DNA of 64,000 bases, taken from Vigna angularis (lineage: Eukaryota; Streptophyta; Magnoliopsida; Fabales; Fabaceae). Every line of letters begins with the position of its first letter. Within the stretch, counting starts at the first letter, position 1. A program made the translations under genes and the position numbers. Of this stretch, positions 1-12,121 are shown one piece after another. The notes beneath the pieces are model-generated. The model was not told the DNA's origin. It searched no databases and saw nothing but the letters and a program-made list of their open reading frames with translations. The stretch is from NCBI RefSeq assembly GCF_016808095.1, contig NC_068975.1, positions 26,463,501 through 26,527,500 on the forward strand. The letters are read 5' to 3'.

Positions 1-2137
1 GGACGAACGACAACATAATAAAAGACACAGGGTAAGCTTATTGAATTTAATTCAAACCACAACATACAGTTCATACATCTTAATTCCAGCCAGTAAGTTC
101 ACAACATATACATTCAATTCATACATAAATTTCATCCAAACTCCTGATACTAGACTGACCGTCCGGACTGTATGAATCCTGTGTAGCTAAGGCGTCCGTG
201 CACTCAGGTGGGGTAACTGGAATGATCATCAGTAGCCACCTAAGGTTAGTTTGTTATGTCCAAGTTACAGTTATGGACTAGACCTCCTGCCATTCCCACG
301 CATGACCTACTCCTCTCTACTTGAGAACGAGCACTCATGGAATATCAGGATGGATCACCATCTAAGCTTACCACGTTCATACTTACAAATCTCAATATCC
401 AATCAAGAGTCGCTCCACCCTGGAACGCTCGTTCAAATTCAAAATCACAATTTCAGTTCTCATAGTGTTCGCACATCTTAATTTATCCTCTTGAATACAT
501 TTTCATTTTATGTTCCACTTTCTTAAAAAGACGAACGTTCACTCCTCTTCCTAACGAGGACGAACGTCGAGGGCGAGACCGAGAAAGACTTCTTTGAATT
601 AGTTAAATGAACTAACTCTATTACGATCGGAAAGTACTTAGAATAATTTAAGTTCAATGACTCTGACAAGAATCCAAGGGATAGATACATCACGACTTAT
701 TTGGATAAAATAACCGAACACGATTTAATTCAGGGGACAAACCTCCAGTCAATGACCGAGCGCGAAGGTAGGCGTTTAATGAATTTTTGGACGAACGTCA
801 CAGAAGACTTGGACGAACGTCACTAAATATATTGGACGAACTCTATTTAAAATTTAGGACGAACGCTTATGGGAATTCAGGACGAGCGCTATTCTCGCTC
901 ATTAAAATTTACGGAAATGGACGAGCGTTCGGTCTGAGACCGAGCGCCACCTAGGACGAACGTTCAAATAGATGACCGAGCACAATTTAGGACGAACGCT
1001 CCGTGTAAGACCGAGCGCTATTTAAGACGAACGCTTGGTATAAACCGAGCGCTATTAGGACGAACGTTCAAATAGCATTTCAAAAGGGGACGCTCGTTCT
1101 AAAGTCGAATCCTTTCCAAATGAAAGAAATCCTACTCTAAATCATTATCAGGGAAAACCGAACGGTAGAAGACCGTTCGATGACGAGCGCGCATTATCAA
1201 AGTAAGAACTATTATTTTGCCCAGATTTTTCATATGATTCATATCTCATAATCTATATCCACCATAAATCTCATACATTACAGAATTCATATTATCATAT
1301 TTCAGTTCATACTTTATACATCGTATCAAAATATCAAATTACATACTTTATAAAATTCTCATTAATCATTCCTACCAAGCAACCATCAGCATACGAATCA
1401 ACCAATGCATACCACATTCATTCAGTGTAACAGCGTTCGTTCATAACTAATACATCAGCATACAATTCATGCATACAATCCATACCGAACATGCATACAG
1501 CATACAGTATAAATTAAATCACAATAAGCTTCCCTTACCCGGATTCAGTAGCGAACGTCCTAAAGGGGTGGATCTTGACTCGTCTAAAAGGAGCTCTCTC
1601 AACGTTCTCTTAAGCTTTCCCACTAAACTAATCAAAAGAAAATGAAGGGCTTAGCATACACCGTTGCATGCAGCTGAAAGCAGTTTACAGGAACTCCAGA
1701 AACGATCGCTCAGGTGAAACTTACCAGAACTGGAAGTCGTTCGGTTTGAAATGAAGCTCGCGGTGCAGGGAACGTTCTCACGGTGCTGAAACGTGAAAGG
1801 AGAAGAGCTTGGTGAGTTACAGTAGAGAGAAGTTTGGGAGGTTCTAGAGAGAAGATGGAGGATTTGAAAATTCAGAGTTTGGGGAAGAAGACGAAGTGTG
1901 CAGGAGAGGGGAAGAGTTTTTCTGAAAATAAATTTCTCTCCCCACTTAGGACGAACGTCCACTCGCTTGCTGCCACTTGGATTCCATTAAGGTTTTAGAA
2001 CGTTCCAAAACGACACTTGGCAGTCGCATGCAGAGTGGGTGGGATGGCGTGTCAGTGAAGGTGCACGTGTGGCGAGGTGCATTTATGGGAGCACAGTGGT
2101 GACTCAGCACAGTAATAAATGGGACGTGACATTTAGA
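1..2137 (-). mobile_element. LTR of a gypsy-type retrotransposon, cut by the window edge
   Basis: This stretch aligns by eye with 36822-38944, including the shared block around the AAGCTTATTGAATTTAATTC motif and the shared distal block with GCACGTGTGGCGA. The first 370 bases or so of the LTR lie outside the window. The sense strand is minus, because related copies begin on the plus strand with TGTAACATCCC, the complement of a GGGATGTTACA LTR end. It is dense in CGAACG- and CGAGCG-type words between about 530 and 1200. The ORFs inside are short, lack any domain and are not genes. Confidence 0.75.
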
Positions 2138-2220
2138 AATACATATTATATATGCATTGATATTAAACGAATGATAAGTGCAAAATTATGTTCATTTAAT
2201 TAATATTTGTGACTAATTTA

Positions 2221-2249
2221 AATACCAAATTATAATATAATTTGGTATT
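2221..2249. repeat. 29-nt perfect palindrome downstream of gene A
   Basis: Two 14-nt arms around one base form a perfect hairpin about 170 bases beyond the stop codon of gene A. It could be a 3'-UTR or 3'-flank structure. No function is shown by the sequence. The rest of 2138-2418 is AT-rich flank. Confidence 0.6.
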
Positions 2250-2418
2250 TCAAAATTTATTATTTTCATAAGCTATTAACAAGCTATAGGTAGACATGAT
2301 TAAACTAGGACTCCTAGTTTTAGTTTGGTTTTGGTCAATATTCTAGAATATAAACCAAAATTCTCTTAATTACATAGAAACTATATAAACATAAAAAAGA
2401 AATGGAAGTAGGTTGGTT

Positions 2419-3852
2419 TTAGTTTCGAAGCATGTCACTTAACTCGTGTTCAAACCTTTCCATGGCTTTGGCAGGCAACCAAATTGGTATCACTACACCT
2501 TCTTCTCCATTTGCATTCTCATGCGATGTCAGATATATTACTGCAGGAAATGCTCCAGCTCCAGCTTTGGCTATTCCACCATACAATGCTTTACCCCAAC
2601 CAAAATCAATTTCTCTGAAACTAAAACGTCTCAGATCGGACACAATGAAAGATCTCACCGTTGTGAAAGAGCACCGTCCCTTAGACACCATTAGATCCGC
2701 CACAGAATGCACGTACTCTTCTGTCACCTCACCCTTCACTTTATTTATCAAATTCACAGCATACCCAAACGGATTTTCACAAAGCTTCCCTGCAGTGGTA
2801 ACTGCTGCAGGGTATGCAATAGCATTGCCGTAGTAGCCAACTGGTAAAGGAGGATTCAACCTTGCACGTGCATTCACTATCACCATCATGCGAACATCCT
2901 CGTCTGCCTCTATCTGCAATGCTTTTGTACGACAGCGCCAGAAGCATGCCGTGATGAGATCAAACGTTGTGCAGTGCCGAAGGTGAGGTGGAACCAAGCC
3001 ACGAATAGTAGCTATTTGGGAAGGTCCAAAGAAGAACGATCGAAGGACCATGTCATGTTGGTTTGATCCTTTGACTGTGTCTGGGACATGTTCGAATTCG
3101 CGATGGTTGCATGTAATACGAGGTGGATGTCTTGCCATCAGGAGTTCCCTACACCACACAGGTGGAATGGAAGGTTTGGTTGGACCACGAACCATTTCAG
3201 CCCACGTGCTCATGAATTGTGAAAGACCAGCTCCGTCACACATGATGTGGTTGAAGCAGAAGGCCAAGATGAAACCACCGCATCTAAGGCGTGTCACCTG
3301 TGATTTCATCAGTTCATTTCCGACATCAACAAACTATAGACAAAGATAAATAGTTAGGAAGAATTCACATAAAAATTCCATTACCTGTACGAGTAGAAGG
3401 GGAGTGTTGGTAATTTGTTGTGAGGCAGGAACATGGTATAGCAGTTCATGGAAGCATGGGAATGGAGGCTGGAGAGAATCGCCGAACTGCTCGAGTGTGA
3501 CGTCTGCATCGGCCTCAACGAACATGGCACCTTCTCCGGTGCAGTTCACCATCAATTTGCGGTGAGGCCCCTCCCTAAGCCTACCCGCAAACGGGTAATA
3601 GAAGACAAGTGTCTGGGAGAGTGCTTGGCGAATGACTTGAACTGGGTCTTTCTCTGCCATGGATGCTTTCTTTCGATAAATTTGTATGAAGGGAATGTGA
3701 AAACGCAGGGCTTCTTGATCATCAATGTCGGAAAGTGGCTTAACTTCGTGAGGAGTGGGGATAGCAGGAACTACCAACTGGGGTTGGCATCTTCGCACTG
3801 TAAACATTAGAGAAGAAGAAGATGAAGAAGAAGAAGATGATGATGAGGCCAT
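2419..3852 (-). CDS. BAHD acyltransferase, benzyl alcohol O-benzoyltransferase-like (gene A)
   Basis: Two exons, 3385-3852 and 2419-3297, flank an 87-nt GT-AG intron in phase 0 and give 448 residues. Seen: a serine-rich N-terminus, then [11 protein letters not shown]; the acyl-CoA catalytic motif HIMCD (His173, Asp177 of HxxxD) at the start of exon 2; the [10 protein letters not shown] block; and DFGWG near residue 385. BAHD enzymes are cytosolic and transfer an acyl group from acyl-CoA to an alcohol or amine. The sequence resembles the alcohol-acyltransferase clade (benzyl alcohol benzoyl-, hexenol acetyl- and methanol anthraniloyltransferases); the substrate cannot be fixed from sequence. 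The C-terminus ends at MLRN, shorter than in genes B and C. A 4.2 kb MULE sits 281 bases upstream of the ATG. Confidence 0.9.
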
Positions 3853-3929
3853 GGGAATTATGAGATAACAGAAGAGAAATTAAGCAAATGGATTTGGGTT
3901 GAGTGAGTGTGTGAGTTCATTGAGCCAAG

Positions 3930-4127
3930 TGTGTTGTCCTTTATAAATGGAATGATGCATGCATTGGTAGGAAATAAATTGAAACACGTTTCCTTTAAGG
4001 CGTATGAATAAAGTGATGGACCCAAAGTGTCACACAGCCACCCGTTTAACCAGAGGATCATCTACCAGGGGATCACCACATCAAGTCTGTTGTTCTTTAT
4101 AAATAAATAAATTGAAAACACGTTTTC
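3930..4127 (-). repeat. Partly duplicated promoter block of gene A
   Basis: The sequence around the TATA box and the following AAATTGAAACACGTTT is followed at 4090-4127 by a second version (TTCTTTATAAATAAATAAAT, then GAAAACACGTTTTC). The downstream block with CCACCCGTTTAACCAGAGGA occurs at about 4040 and again at about 8368, beyond the MULE. The gene A promoter was therefore tandemly duplicated before the insertion. Confidence 0.65.
3939..3947 (-). promoter_or_regulatory. TATA box of gene A
   Basis: TTTATAAAG lies 87 to 95 bases upstream of the gene A ATG. The same element and surrounding 100 bases occur before gene C. Confidence 0.65.
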
Positions 4128-5479
4128 ATAATGGATAATATTTCTTTAACAACAAATTTTTGACAATAATTTGACAACGATACGTGTCACATTATCATTG
4201 GTTGTTTTTATCAAATTTTTTTAAAAGTTTCATTTTGTCTTCGAGGGCATCTTTGGAAAAAATGTTCAGAAACATTTTGGTACCTTTCACTTTTTGAAAC
4301 AATATTCAGAAGAAAAACCTATTCCTCTTTTCGAAACTCTCTCACCGCCTTCGACATTCCTCGTTCGAAACTGTCTCTCCGTCACCGAAGTGTTGTGTTT
4401 GTCTACTGTTGTTCGTTCGTTGCTTGGGTCCACCGTTGTCTCTGGAGGAAGTCGTCTCTCTCTGTCCGCCATTGAAGTATTGTCTTTGTATCGCTTGGGT
4501 CCACCGTTGGCGTCATTTCTCCAAAGCTTTCGTTTTCTCGCTCGTGCTGTTGTTCCTTCGTCAGTTGGAATAAAGTTTCTCTTAACATGGCATTTTCTTG
4601 GGGTAAGTTGTTGTCTATTGGCTTCTTGGTTGGGGTATTGAAATTATCAAATGTGTTAGTAATCTTTGTATCTCTTAGTTGTTTTTGGTTTTGGAAAATT
4701 ATATTATTTTTTTAATTATTTCTCTATATTTGCATATTTGGAATTTTTGCAGCCCAATTTTTTGGTTCTTGATTTGAGAAATTTGTTTCGCCAGAGCAAG
4801 GTAAAGTATGTAATCTTTTTTATAGACTTTTGTAATAACTAATTTATTAGGAGCCTTGGTGATTGAGAACATTAGGTATTATGCTCATCAAACATATGAT
4901 TTGTTGATGTTTGATAATAGATGTTTCAAATATAATTTGTTGATGTGATTAACTAGTAGGTGTGTTATACTTTTTTTTGTTGTTTTGCATTTTCCAGGCA
5001 CAAAACCTTGAGTTATTTTTTGGTATGTTGTTAAAAAATTGAACTCTGGGATGATGTTCTCAATTACAATGAGAAAAGTATGCTTGATTACAACAATGTA
5101 AGTATCAGTAACTTTGTTAAAAGACTAGATGATTTTGGTATTGTGTTAATTTTTTAAAGTGACTTGTGTTGATTTCAGGTGCAGTTGCAAGTATTTAGAC
5201 AAAAATATATATATGGACTGGATTCTAGACAATGACAACGTGTGAAGAGAACAAGTGCTGCAACACTTAGGATTTTATAGGTTTTCAATTATATGTTGAT
5301 TAGTTGCCTAGATATTTACATTGTATGAGCCTTGTACATGTTTTTTGTAAACAAAATATTATGATTATAAATTTTGGGTAATATGTACTGATAATATATT
5401 ATATAAATAAAATTTCAATTTTGATAGAGTACCATACGTTTTCTCCCAGTGTTGTTCGACCATATATATTGAAACCTTT

Positions 5480-7060
5480 TTTTGTGGAGTAGTGTTCATC
5501 TAGCTGGGGAGTACAATTGAAGTTTCTGTTCAAATTACCCTTTTTCCTCTGGTAATCGATTACAGGGGTCTTGTAATCGATTACCAGAAAAAAAAGGGTA
5601 ATTTGTACAGAAACTTCAACTGTACTCCCCAGCTAGATGAACACTGCTCCCCAACTTTGTTTTTCTCACCTTTGCTACTTGTTTTGTTCTTAAATTTCTC
5701 CACCGAACTCCAAATGACTTGATTCTTGTTTTGTTGGAATCTAGACTCAAAGAGCTTTCCAACAAAACAAGAATCAACTCATTTGGAGTTCGGTGGAGAA
5801 AGTTATGAGCAAAACAACCAGCAAAGATGAGAGGTGGTAGAAATATATAAAACGTTAACTTTAAGGAATTAACTGCACCTACTCATATGTCCAAAAATTA
5901 TAAATTAGTAGTCATTAGAAATTTTTGAGTATACTTTCTAATAAAAAGAGAATCACATCATTTGAAGGTATGAGGAAAACGTTATGATTAAAATAGTCAG
6001 CAAAGGTCAAAGTTGACAGCATGGGTTATGCACCTCACCTCAATTGGAGAAAACCACCTAAATGGACATTTTTGTTTTGAAGAAATCAATGACCTAACCT
6101 CATTATTGGTGCAGGGAGCACACCCAATAACATTGAACTCACTCACCCATCTTAAAAAAGGAAAAATTCAACAAAAATAGAGAATGGGGAGCAGTGTTCA
6201 TCTAGCTGGGGAGTACAGTTGAAGTTTCTGTACAAATTACCCTTTTTCCTCTGGTAATCGATTACAGGGGTCTTGTAATCGATTACCAGAGGAAAAAGGG
6301 TAATTTATACATAAACTTCAACTGTACTCCCCCAGCTAGATGAACACTGCTTCCCAAAGTCGTTTTTCTGACCTTTGCTACTTGTTTTGTTCATAACTTT
6401 CTCCACAGAACTCCAAATGACTTGATTCTTGTTTTGTTGGAATCGAGACTCAAAGATCTTTCCAAAAAAACAAGAATCAACTCATTTGGAGTTCGGTGGA
6501 GAAAGTTATGAGCAAAACAACCAGCAAAGATGAGAGGTGGTAGAAATATATAAAACGTTAACTTTAAGGAATTAACTGCACCTACTCAGATGTCCAAAAA
6601 TTATAAATTAGTAGTCATTGGAAAGAGGTTTTACTTTACTTTCTAATAAAAAAAGAATCACATCATTTGGAGGTCTGTGAAAAAAGTTATGATTAAAATA
6701 GTCAGCAAAGGTCAAAGTTGACAGCATGGGTTATGCACCTCACCTCAATTGGAGAAAACCACCTAAATGGACATTTTTATTTTGAAGAAATCAATGACCT
6801 AACCTCATTATTGGTGCAGGGAGCACACCCAATAACATTTAACTCACTCACCCATCTCAAAAAATGAAAAATTTAACAAAAATAGAGCATGGGGAGTACT
6901 GTTCATCGAGGTGGGGAGTACAGTTGAAGTTTCTGTACAAATGACAATTTTTTCTCTGGTAATCGATTACAAGACCCCTGTAATCGATTACTAGAGAAAA
7001 AATTGTCATTTGTACAGAAACTTCAACTGTACTCCCCAACTGGATGAACAGCACTCCCCA
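5480..7060. repeat. Tandem array of nested palindromes inside the MULE
   Basis: Three copies with a period of about 700 bases start near 5487, 6190 and 6895. Each begins with an inverted repeat of about 160 bases (TGTTCATCTAGCTGGGGAGT and its complement) folded around paired TAATCGATTA motifs. The first two continue with a second inverted repeat centred on CTTGTTTTGTTGGAATC (about 5680-5825 and 6382-6525). The third copy has only the first palindrome. A related, non-tandem copy surrounds the element at 20155-21604. Confidence 0.85.
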
Positions 7061-7802
7061 GGGTCATTTTTTTGTCCCTATGGGTGATTTTTTTTCTATT
7101 TTTTTCTATTTTTGTCTCTGTAATTGATTTCCAGGGGCTTTTATAGGTGTTTAAACCAAGGTAGTTCAACTGGACTCCCCATGATGGTTTTGTCTGTGTT
7201 TTTGATGACTTTTTCCAATTTTTGAGATGGTTGAGTGAGTTTAATGGTCATGTGTATTAAATCCATTAACATTCCATGATGAGAACATATTTTGGTTCAA
7301 TCCATGAATATTAACATTGAAAAAATATGTTGTGAATTGGAAATGTTCGATACAATTCATTACAATAATTTTTTAAAATATTAACGTCAGCATGATTGGA
7401 AAGTGGACATTCCATAATTTTATCAAGTAGACATTCCTCTTCTCATGAGTCAATCTTCCATTCAAAACATCAACAAACTTGGTTTTTAAAGAATGTTGCA
7501 CACACAACTGCATAAAAAAAATTCATGTTAGAACAATCCAAAAAATAATTAACAAAACAAGAAACACAAATTGACAAAGAGGAAAGGGGAAAGGCTAAAT
7601 GGAAAATGGGAAAGAGGAAGTGGAAAATGGGAAAGGAAAAACGCGAAAGGGGAAAAGGAATAGTGGAGATATCTTGCTCTCATCACCGAAATCACCGGAG
7701 TTTTCCATTTCCCACAACAAAATCAATATAAAGGAGAACATGTTTCTCGCTGGGTTGCTTCGCCGAAGAAGATGAAGCTAAAATAAAGAGAAACGAGAGA
7801 GA

Positions 7803-7925
7803 GAAAAGAAAGCTTGAAGGGAGAAAGGAGAGAGCTTGAAGAGAGAAAGGAGAAGGCTTGAAGAGAGAAAGGAGTGAGCTTTAAGAGAGAAAGGAGAAAG
7901 CTTTAAGAGAGAAAGGAGAGGGAAC
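7803..7925. repeat. Purine-rich minisatellite, unit about 22 bp
   Basis: About five copies of a GAGAGAAAGGAGAAAGCTT-like unit lie in a wider purine-rich tract (7560-8170) of the MULE right arm. The long minus-strand ORFs here are low-complexity translations of this tract, not genes. Confidence 0.75.
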
Positions 7926-8328
7926 GATGAAAGAGGTTAGAGAGAGGATGAAAATGGAGTAAGGGAAAAGGAAAAAAGGAGAAAGGAAAAATGAGAAATG
8001 GAAAATAGGAAACGAAAAATGGAAAGGGAAAAGAAAATACCTTGTTACCGGAGCTTTCCATTGCTTCACCGGAGTCTCGCCGAAGAAGATGAAGCTTGCT
8101 TCGTGAGAGAGAAAGAGAGAAAGGAGAGAAAACACACAAAATGAAAACCAAAATGCAACAGTGGAGGAGAATGAAAACAAAACTGAGAGGGACATTTTCG
8201 GAAGCCAAATTCATTATCAACTTTAACGAAAAAAAAATATTTTAAATGATCCAATAGCCTTTTGACACGTAACGTTATCAATTTTTTGTCAAAATTGCGT
8301 TGTTAAAATATCGCGATCCTTTCATAAT

Positions 8329-8950
8329 AACATGTGATTACAGTGATGAACCCAAAGTATGACACTGCCACCCGTTTAACCAGAGGACCATATTAAGTGC
8401 TGCACCAGTCCAAGACTCTTTGGTAGCGATGGTTTTGCATTTTTCATGTTTTCTGCGTGTAAAGTTAATATCTCTCCTACAATAATTAATTATACAAATA
8501 TTATTTCTATAAACATTTATGGAAAAGATTTTATGTTTTGGTTTTGAAATATCAAGATCGCCAAATTATTAAATTATTTATTTGTGTTATAATATTATGA
8601 TTTATCAAGATCCTCAATAGACCAACAAAACCTGATAGCATTGCTGTAGTATGTAGTGAACGTTCAGACGAAGATATGGATGGAAACAAAATTTTAATCG
8701 GTAAATCAAAGATGACAACACTATCATTTTCTTCATTATTGACGTAAAACAAAGACATTCAAACTTATCATCTCTTCATTATTGAAATAAAACAATTTCT
8801 CCTTTCCCCACACATAATATGTCTCCTTCTTTCCACCTTATAATTAGATTTTCTTTTTGGCTTCATATCAAAATTATGAACAGTTCTCCATTCCTTCACC
8901 TTCAAAATTCCAATAATGTCTATTTCATTACTAACTACCGATTAATGTCA
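8329..8950. other. Displaced upstream half of the gene A promoter and intergenic DNA
   Basis: 8329-8412 (ATTACAGTGATGAACCC through GTGCTGCACCAGTCCAA) matches the region upstream of gene C at 31309-31407 and belongs to the gene A promoter now separated by the MULE. Nothing recognisable follows to 8950. Confidence 0.6.
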
Positions 8951-9565
8951 ATTAAAAAATTTACTTAATAAACTTTCGCTGGTTAAGAATTTTTTTTTTA
9001 AGTTTACCTTTTTTGTTTTTTTATTTAATAATAATAATAAAACATATTAAAAAAAAATAATAAATATTTAATTAATTTAATAATTTTCATATAATTTAAT
9101 ATATATTACAATTTTAATTTATAAAATATTACTTATTAAATAAAAATAAATAAAACATAATAAAAATTAAAAACAAGAAAAAAACTTAAAAGAAATATGT
9201 TAACTGTATTCCTACTGTGAATATATTTTTTAAAATTTTTATTTTAAAATTAACATTTTTTTTTGTTTTTAGTTTTTCAATATGTTTTATTTATTTTTTA
9301 AAATAATAATATTTTATAAATTAAATATTATTGTATACAAAATTATATAAAAATACTAAATTAATTAAATATTTATTAAATTAAAAAAAACATTCTTTTG
9401 ATTATTAAATTTAAATAAATAATTTTTACTTTTGTTTTTAAATTAAAAATATTAAATTTTTAATTTTTTAATATATTTTATTATTATTATTATTAAATAA
9501 AAAAGTAAACTAAGAAAACCTTAATAAAAAATTGATTAAGTAAATTTCTTAACCGACATTTAAGA
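8950..9565. repeat. AT-rich foldback sequence
   Basis: The ends are inverted copies: ATTTACTTAATAAACTTTCG near 8960 pairs with the complement of sequence ending near 9560 (…AAGTAAATTTCTTAACCGAC), and the ATTTAATAATAATAATAAAA blocks pair inside. It is a roughly 600-bp stem-loop like a large MITE. No clear target duplication was found. Confidence 0.55.
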
Positions 9566-9938
9566 AAAACCTTAACTATTATTTAGAAACCAATTAAATA
9601 AATAGAAAATTAATTAAGATAAAGAGAAAATACTTTAATTAATGTTTAAAAATCAATTAAGTAAAAAATTTAACCGATATTTAAAACTGATAATTATTAA
9701 TAAAAGAAGTATTATTAAAATTTTGGAGATGCAGCAACGAATATTTGCATGGAAAACTGCTGATAGTATTCTCCTTATACCATATGTTCTGTGTCACATA
9801 GTATTCTCCCTTCACATGCTTAATTATTCCTTTCCTCAATTCCTTTTGTTTCATTCCATCTCACTTCATTTGAGACGAGTCCGTTTCCTCTCTCATATGG
9901 ATCGTGGGTTATATTATCTTGAGGGTTACACCCTACAC

Positions 9939-12117
9939 TGTAAGACCCATGAAAAAAAAAATATTTATAATAGTAAATTTTAGCATTTTATTAGTAATAA
10001 TAATTTTAATGGATAGAAAAATATATATTTTGAATATAAAATTATAGTAATTTTAGAAGGAGAGGTTAAAATTTTTGATAACTTATTTAGTATTTTGTTT
10101 TTTTTTAAGAAAATCGAATAGTAAAAAATGAATAGTGAATAGTAAAAAGTGAATAGTAAATAGTAAAAAGTGAATAGTAAATAGTAAAAAGTAAATAGTA
10201 AAAATAAATTTTCAGCATTAAGATTCCTTAGCATGGAAGAAAGTAGTAGGTAGAAATTAGGATCAGATTTGGTGAGAAAATGATTGAAATATTATTTTTA
10301 AATAATATTAAAATAATAAATAATATTAAAATATTAATGAATAGTAAATTTTTTTAACTATAAATAGCCATGGGAGGGAAGGGTATTTTGCACCAAGAAA
10401 AGAGGAATCAAGTGAGAGCTTGAGAAATAGAGAAGAAAGAGCTAGGGAGAAATTTTTAGTTACAAGAAGAGTAGAGGTTCTGAAGGGTTTCGGGGAAATA
10501 AATTCAGATCAAGAGGAATCTGGAATAGAGGTAGGGGAGCTAACTTTTCTAAGCTTTTATATTATGATTTAGTACTGTTTTATTATTATTCATGTCTTGA
10601 AATTATGTATGAATATTGTTAATGCTTACTGTATGTTTATCTATATTGATATTCGGTGTAAATATTATATGCTGTTGTTTTGAATCTGTTAATAAGAAAT
10701 TTGTTAAAAACTAGTTGAGGAACACTTTGGCTAAGGAAAGACTTGGTACTTAAGTTGTCCATTGTGACGCACCTCTCTTTCCTGGAAGTCTACTCGACAG
10801 GTTTTTAACTTAAATCTTGTGTACAGATTATGTACTGTTAAATTATCATGTAATATATCTTGTAGGAATATATTCAGTTTGTATGATTTCTGAAATGATT
10901 GAAGTTTATTTGATTTGAATTTATGCATCTGAACATGTATGAGTATTACGGGGAAATGTCGTAAGGGTATAATATGAGTCGAGGAATGTGAGTATGGTAT
11001 GAGTCTCGCGGAGAGATTCTGTAATGTCATGGTATGTGTATGAGGATTATGGGTAGATTTCGTAATGGTATAATATGAGTTAAGGAATGTGAGCATTGTA
11101 TGAGTTTCGTGGAGAGATTCTGTAATGACATGGTATGTGCGTATATGTTGATGTTGAGGGTCATGAAGTTGGAGGTTATCCTGATACTCTAATAATCATT
11201 CAGTCTCAAGTAGAGAATGATGAATTATGTGGTGAGAGGGGCAGGAGGTCCTGGTCTATATGCCGGTTTAGGACATAGTGAGGGGACTAACCTTGTGAAT
11301 GGTATGGAGGGCAGAATGTCCTGGTCTATGTGCCGGTTTAGGACATAGTGAGGGGACTAACCTTATGAATGGTATGGAGGGCAGAATGTCCTGGTCTATG
11401 TGCCGGTTTTGGACATAGTGAGGGGACTAAGAATGACATCACAAGTGAAAAACCTTCCGTTGTATCGCTCATCAACATATCGTTGGGATAAGTACCTATT
11501 GAATATCGTTGGGATAAGTGCCTATTGAATATCGTGGGGATAAGTGCCTATTGGGTATTGTGGAATGAGTGTTAAGTATTGTGGGATGAGTGTTTATTGG
11601 GTATTGTGGAATGAGTGTTTATTGGGTATTGTGGGATGAGTGTTTATTGGGTATTATGGAATGAATGTCTATTGAGTATTATGGTATTTATTGGGTATTG
11701 TGGGACGAGTGTCTAATAGGAATTGTGGTACGATGGTATGAGGGTGTTTGACATAATTATTATATGATGTTTGTATCGAAGTAATTATGCATGTCTTATA
11801 AATGATTTGTTGCATGTTAGCTCACCCTACTTGTTTGTGTTTTGTGTTTGGGTATGTGCGATGATCGTATAATTCGTTATACGGGAGCAGATGAAGGAAT
11901 GTCGCCTCACATAGTACCAAGGAAAGGGAGGAGTAGAAGAACTATAATTAGAATCTTTTTACATGTATAGACTTATATCAACTAGGAAATTTTAAAGGGT
12001 GAGATTACGGAATGTTACCGTAAATGTAATGTTAATTATCAAGTGTGAAAATTTGGGATGTTACATTAATGTGAAAAGTTGGGATGTTACATTAATGTGA
12101 GAATTTGGGATGTTACA
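9939..12117 (+). repeat. 5' LTR
   Basis: The LTR is 2179 bp. A TATAAATAG promoter element lies at 10359-10367. Internal tandem arrays: AATAGTAAAAAGTGAATAGT-type 21-mers (10117-10205), three 70-bp units (11241-11430) and 25-30 bp units around TATTGGGTATTGTGG (11486-11720). Minus-strand ORFs here are not genes. Confidence 0.93.
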
Positions 12118-12121
12118 TTAA

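Larger units (their letters stand above)
4133..8319. mobile_element. Mutator-like element (MULE) inserted in the gene A promoter
   Basis: The terminal inverted repeats begin GGATAATATTTCTTTAACAA on the left and, as complement, GGATCGCGATATTTTAACAA on the right; similarity runs at least 55 bases to ACGTGTCA. A perfect 9-bp target duplication TTTCATAAT lies at 4124-4132 and 8320-8328. Gene C keeps the uninterrupted site (TTTCATAAT at 31293-31301). The element is 4187 bp and holds no intact transposase. Spliced-looking gene debris lies in both arms: an ATG-containing leader near 4590 on plus, and short ATG/GT-donor exons near 8060 and 7710 on minus. The centre is filled by palindromic repeats. 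Confidence 0.88.

Noticed and set aside
2432..3810. Plus-strand ORFs over gene A, with equivalents over genes B and C
   Set aside because: They are antisense shadows of the BAHD exons and recur at the same relative places.
7881..8281. Overlapping minus-strand ORFs of about 70-105 codons rich in Phe, Ser and Leu
   Set aside because: They are translations of a purine-rich minisatellite tract within the MULE; several frames are open at once.
10731..11096. A 121-codon minus-strand ORF repeated identically at 15687-16052
   Set aside because: It lies antisense within the two LTRs, so its duplication is explained by the LTR pair; no domain is visible.
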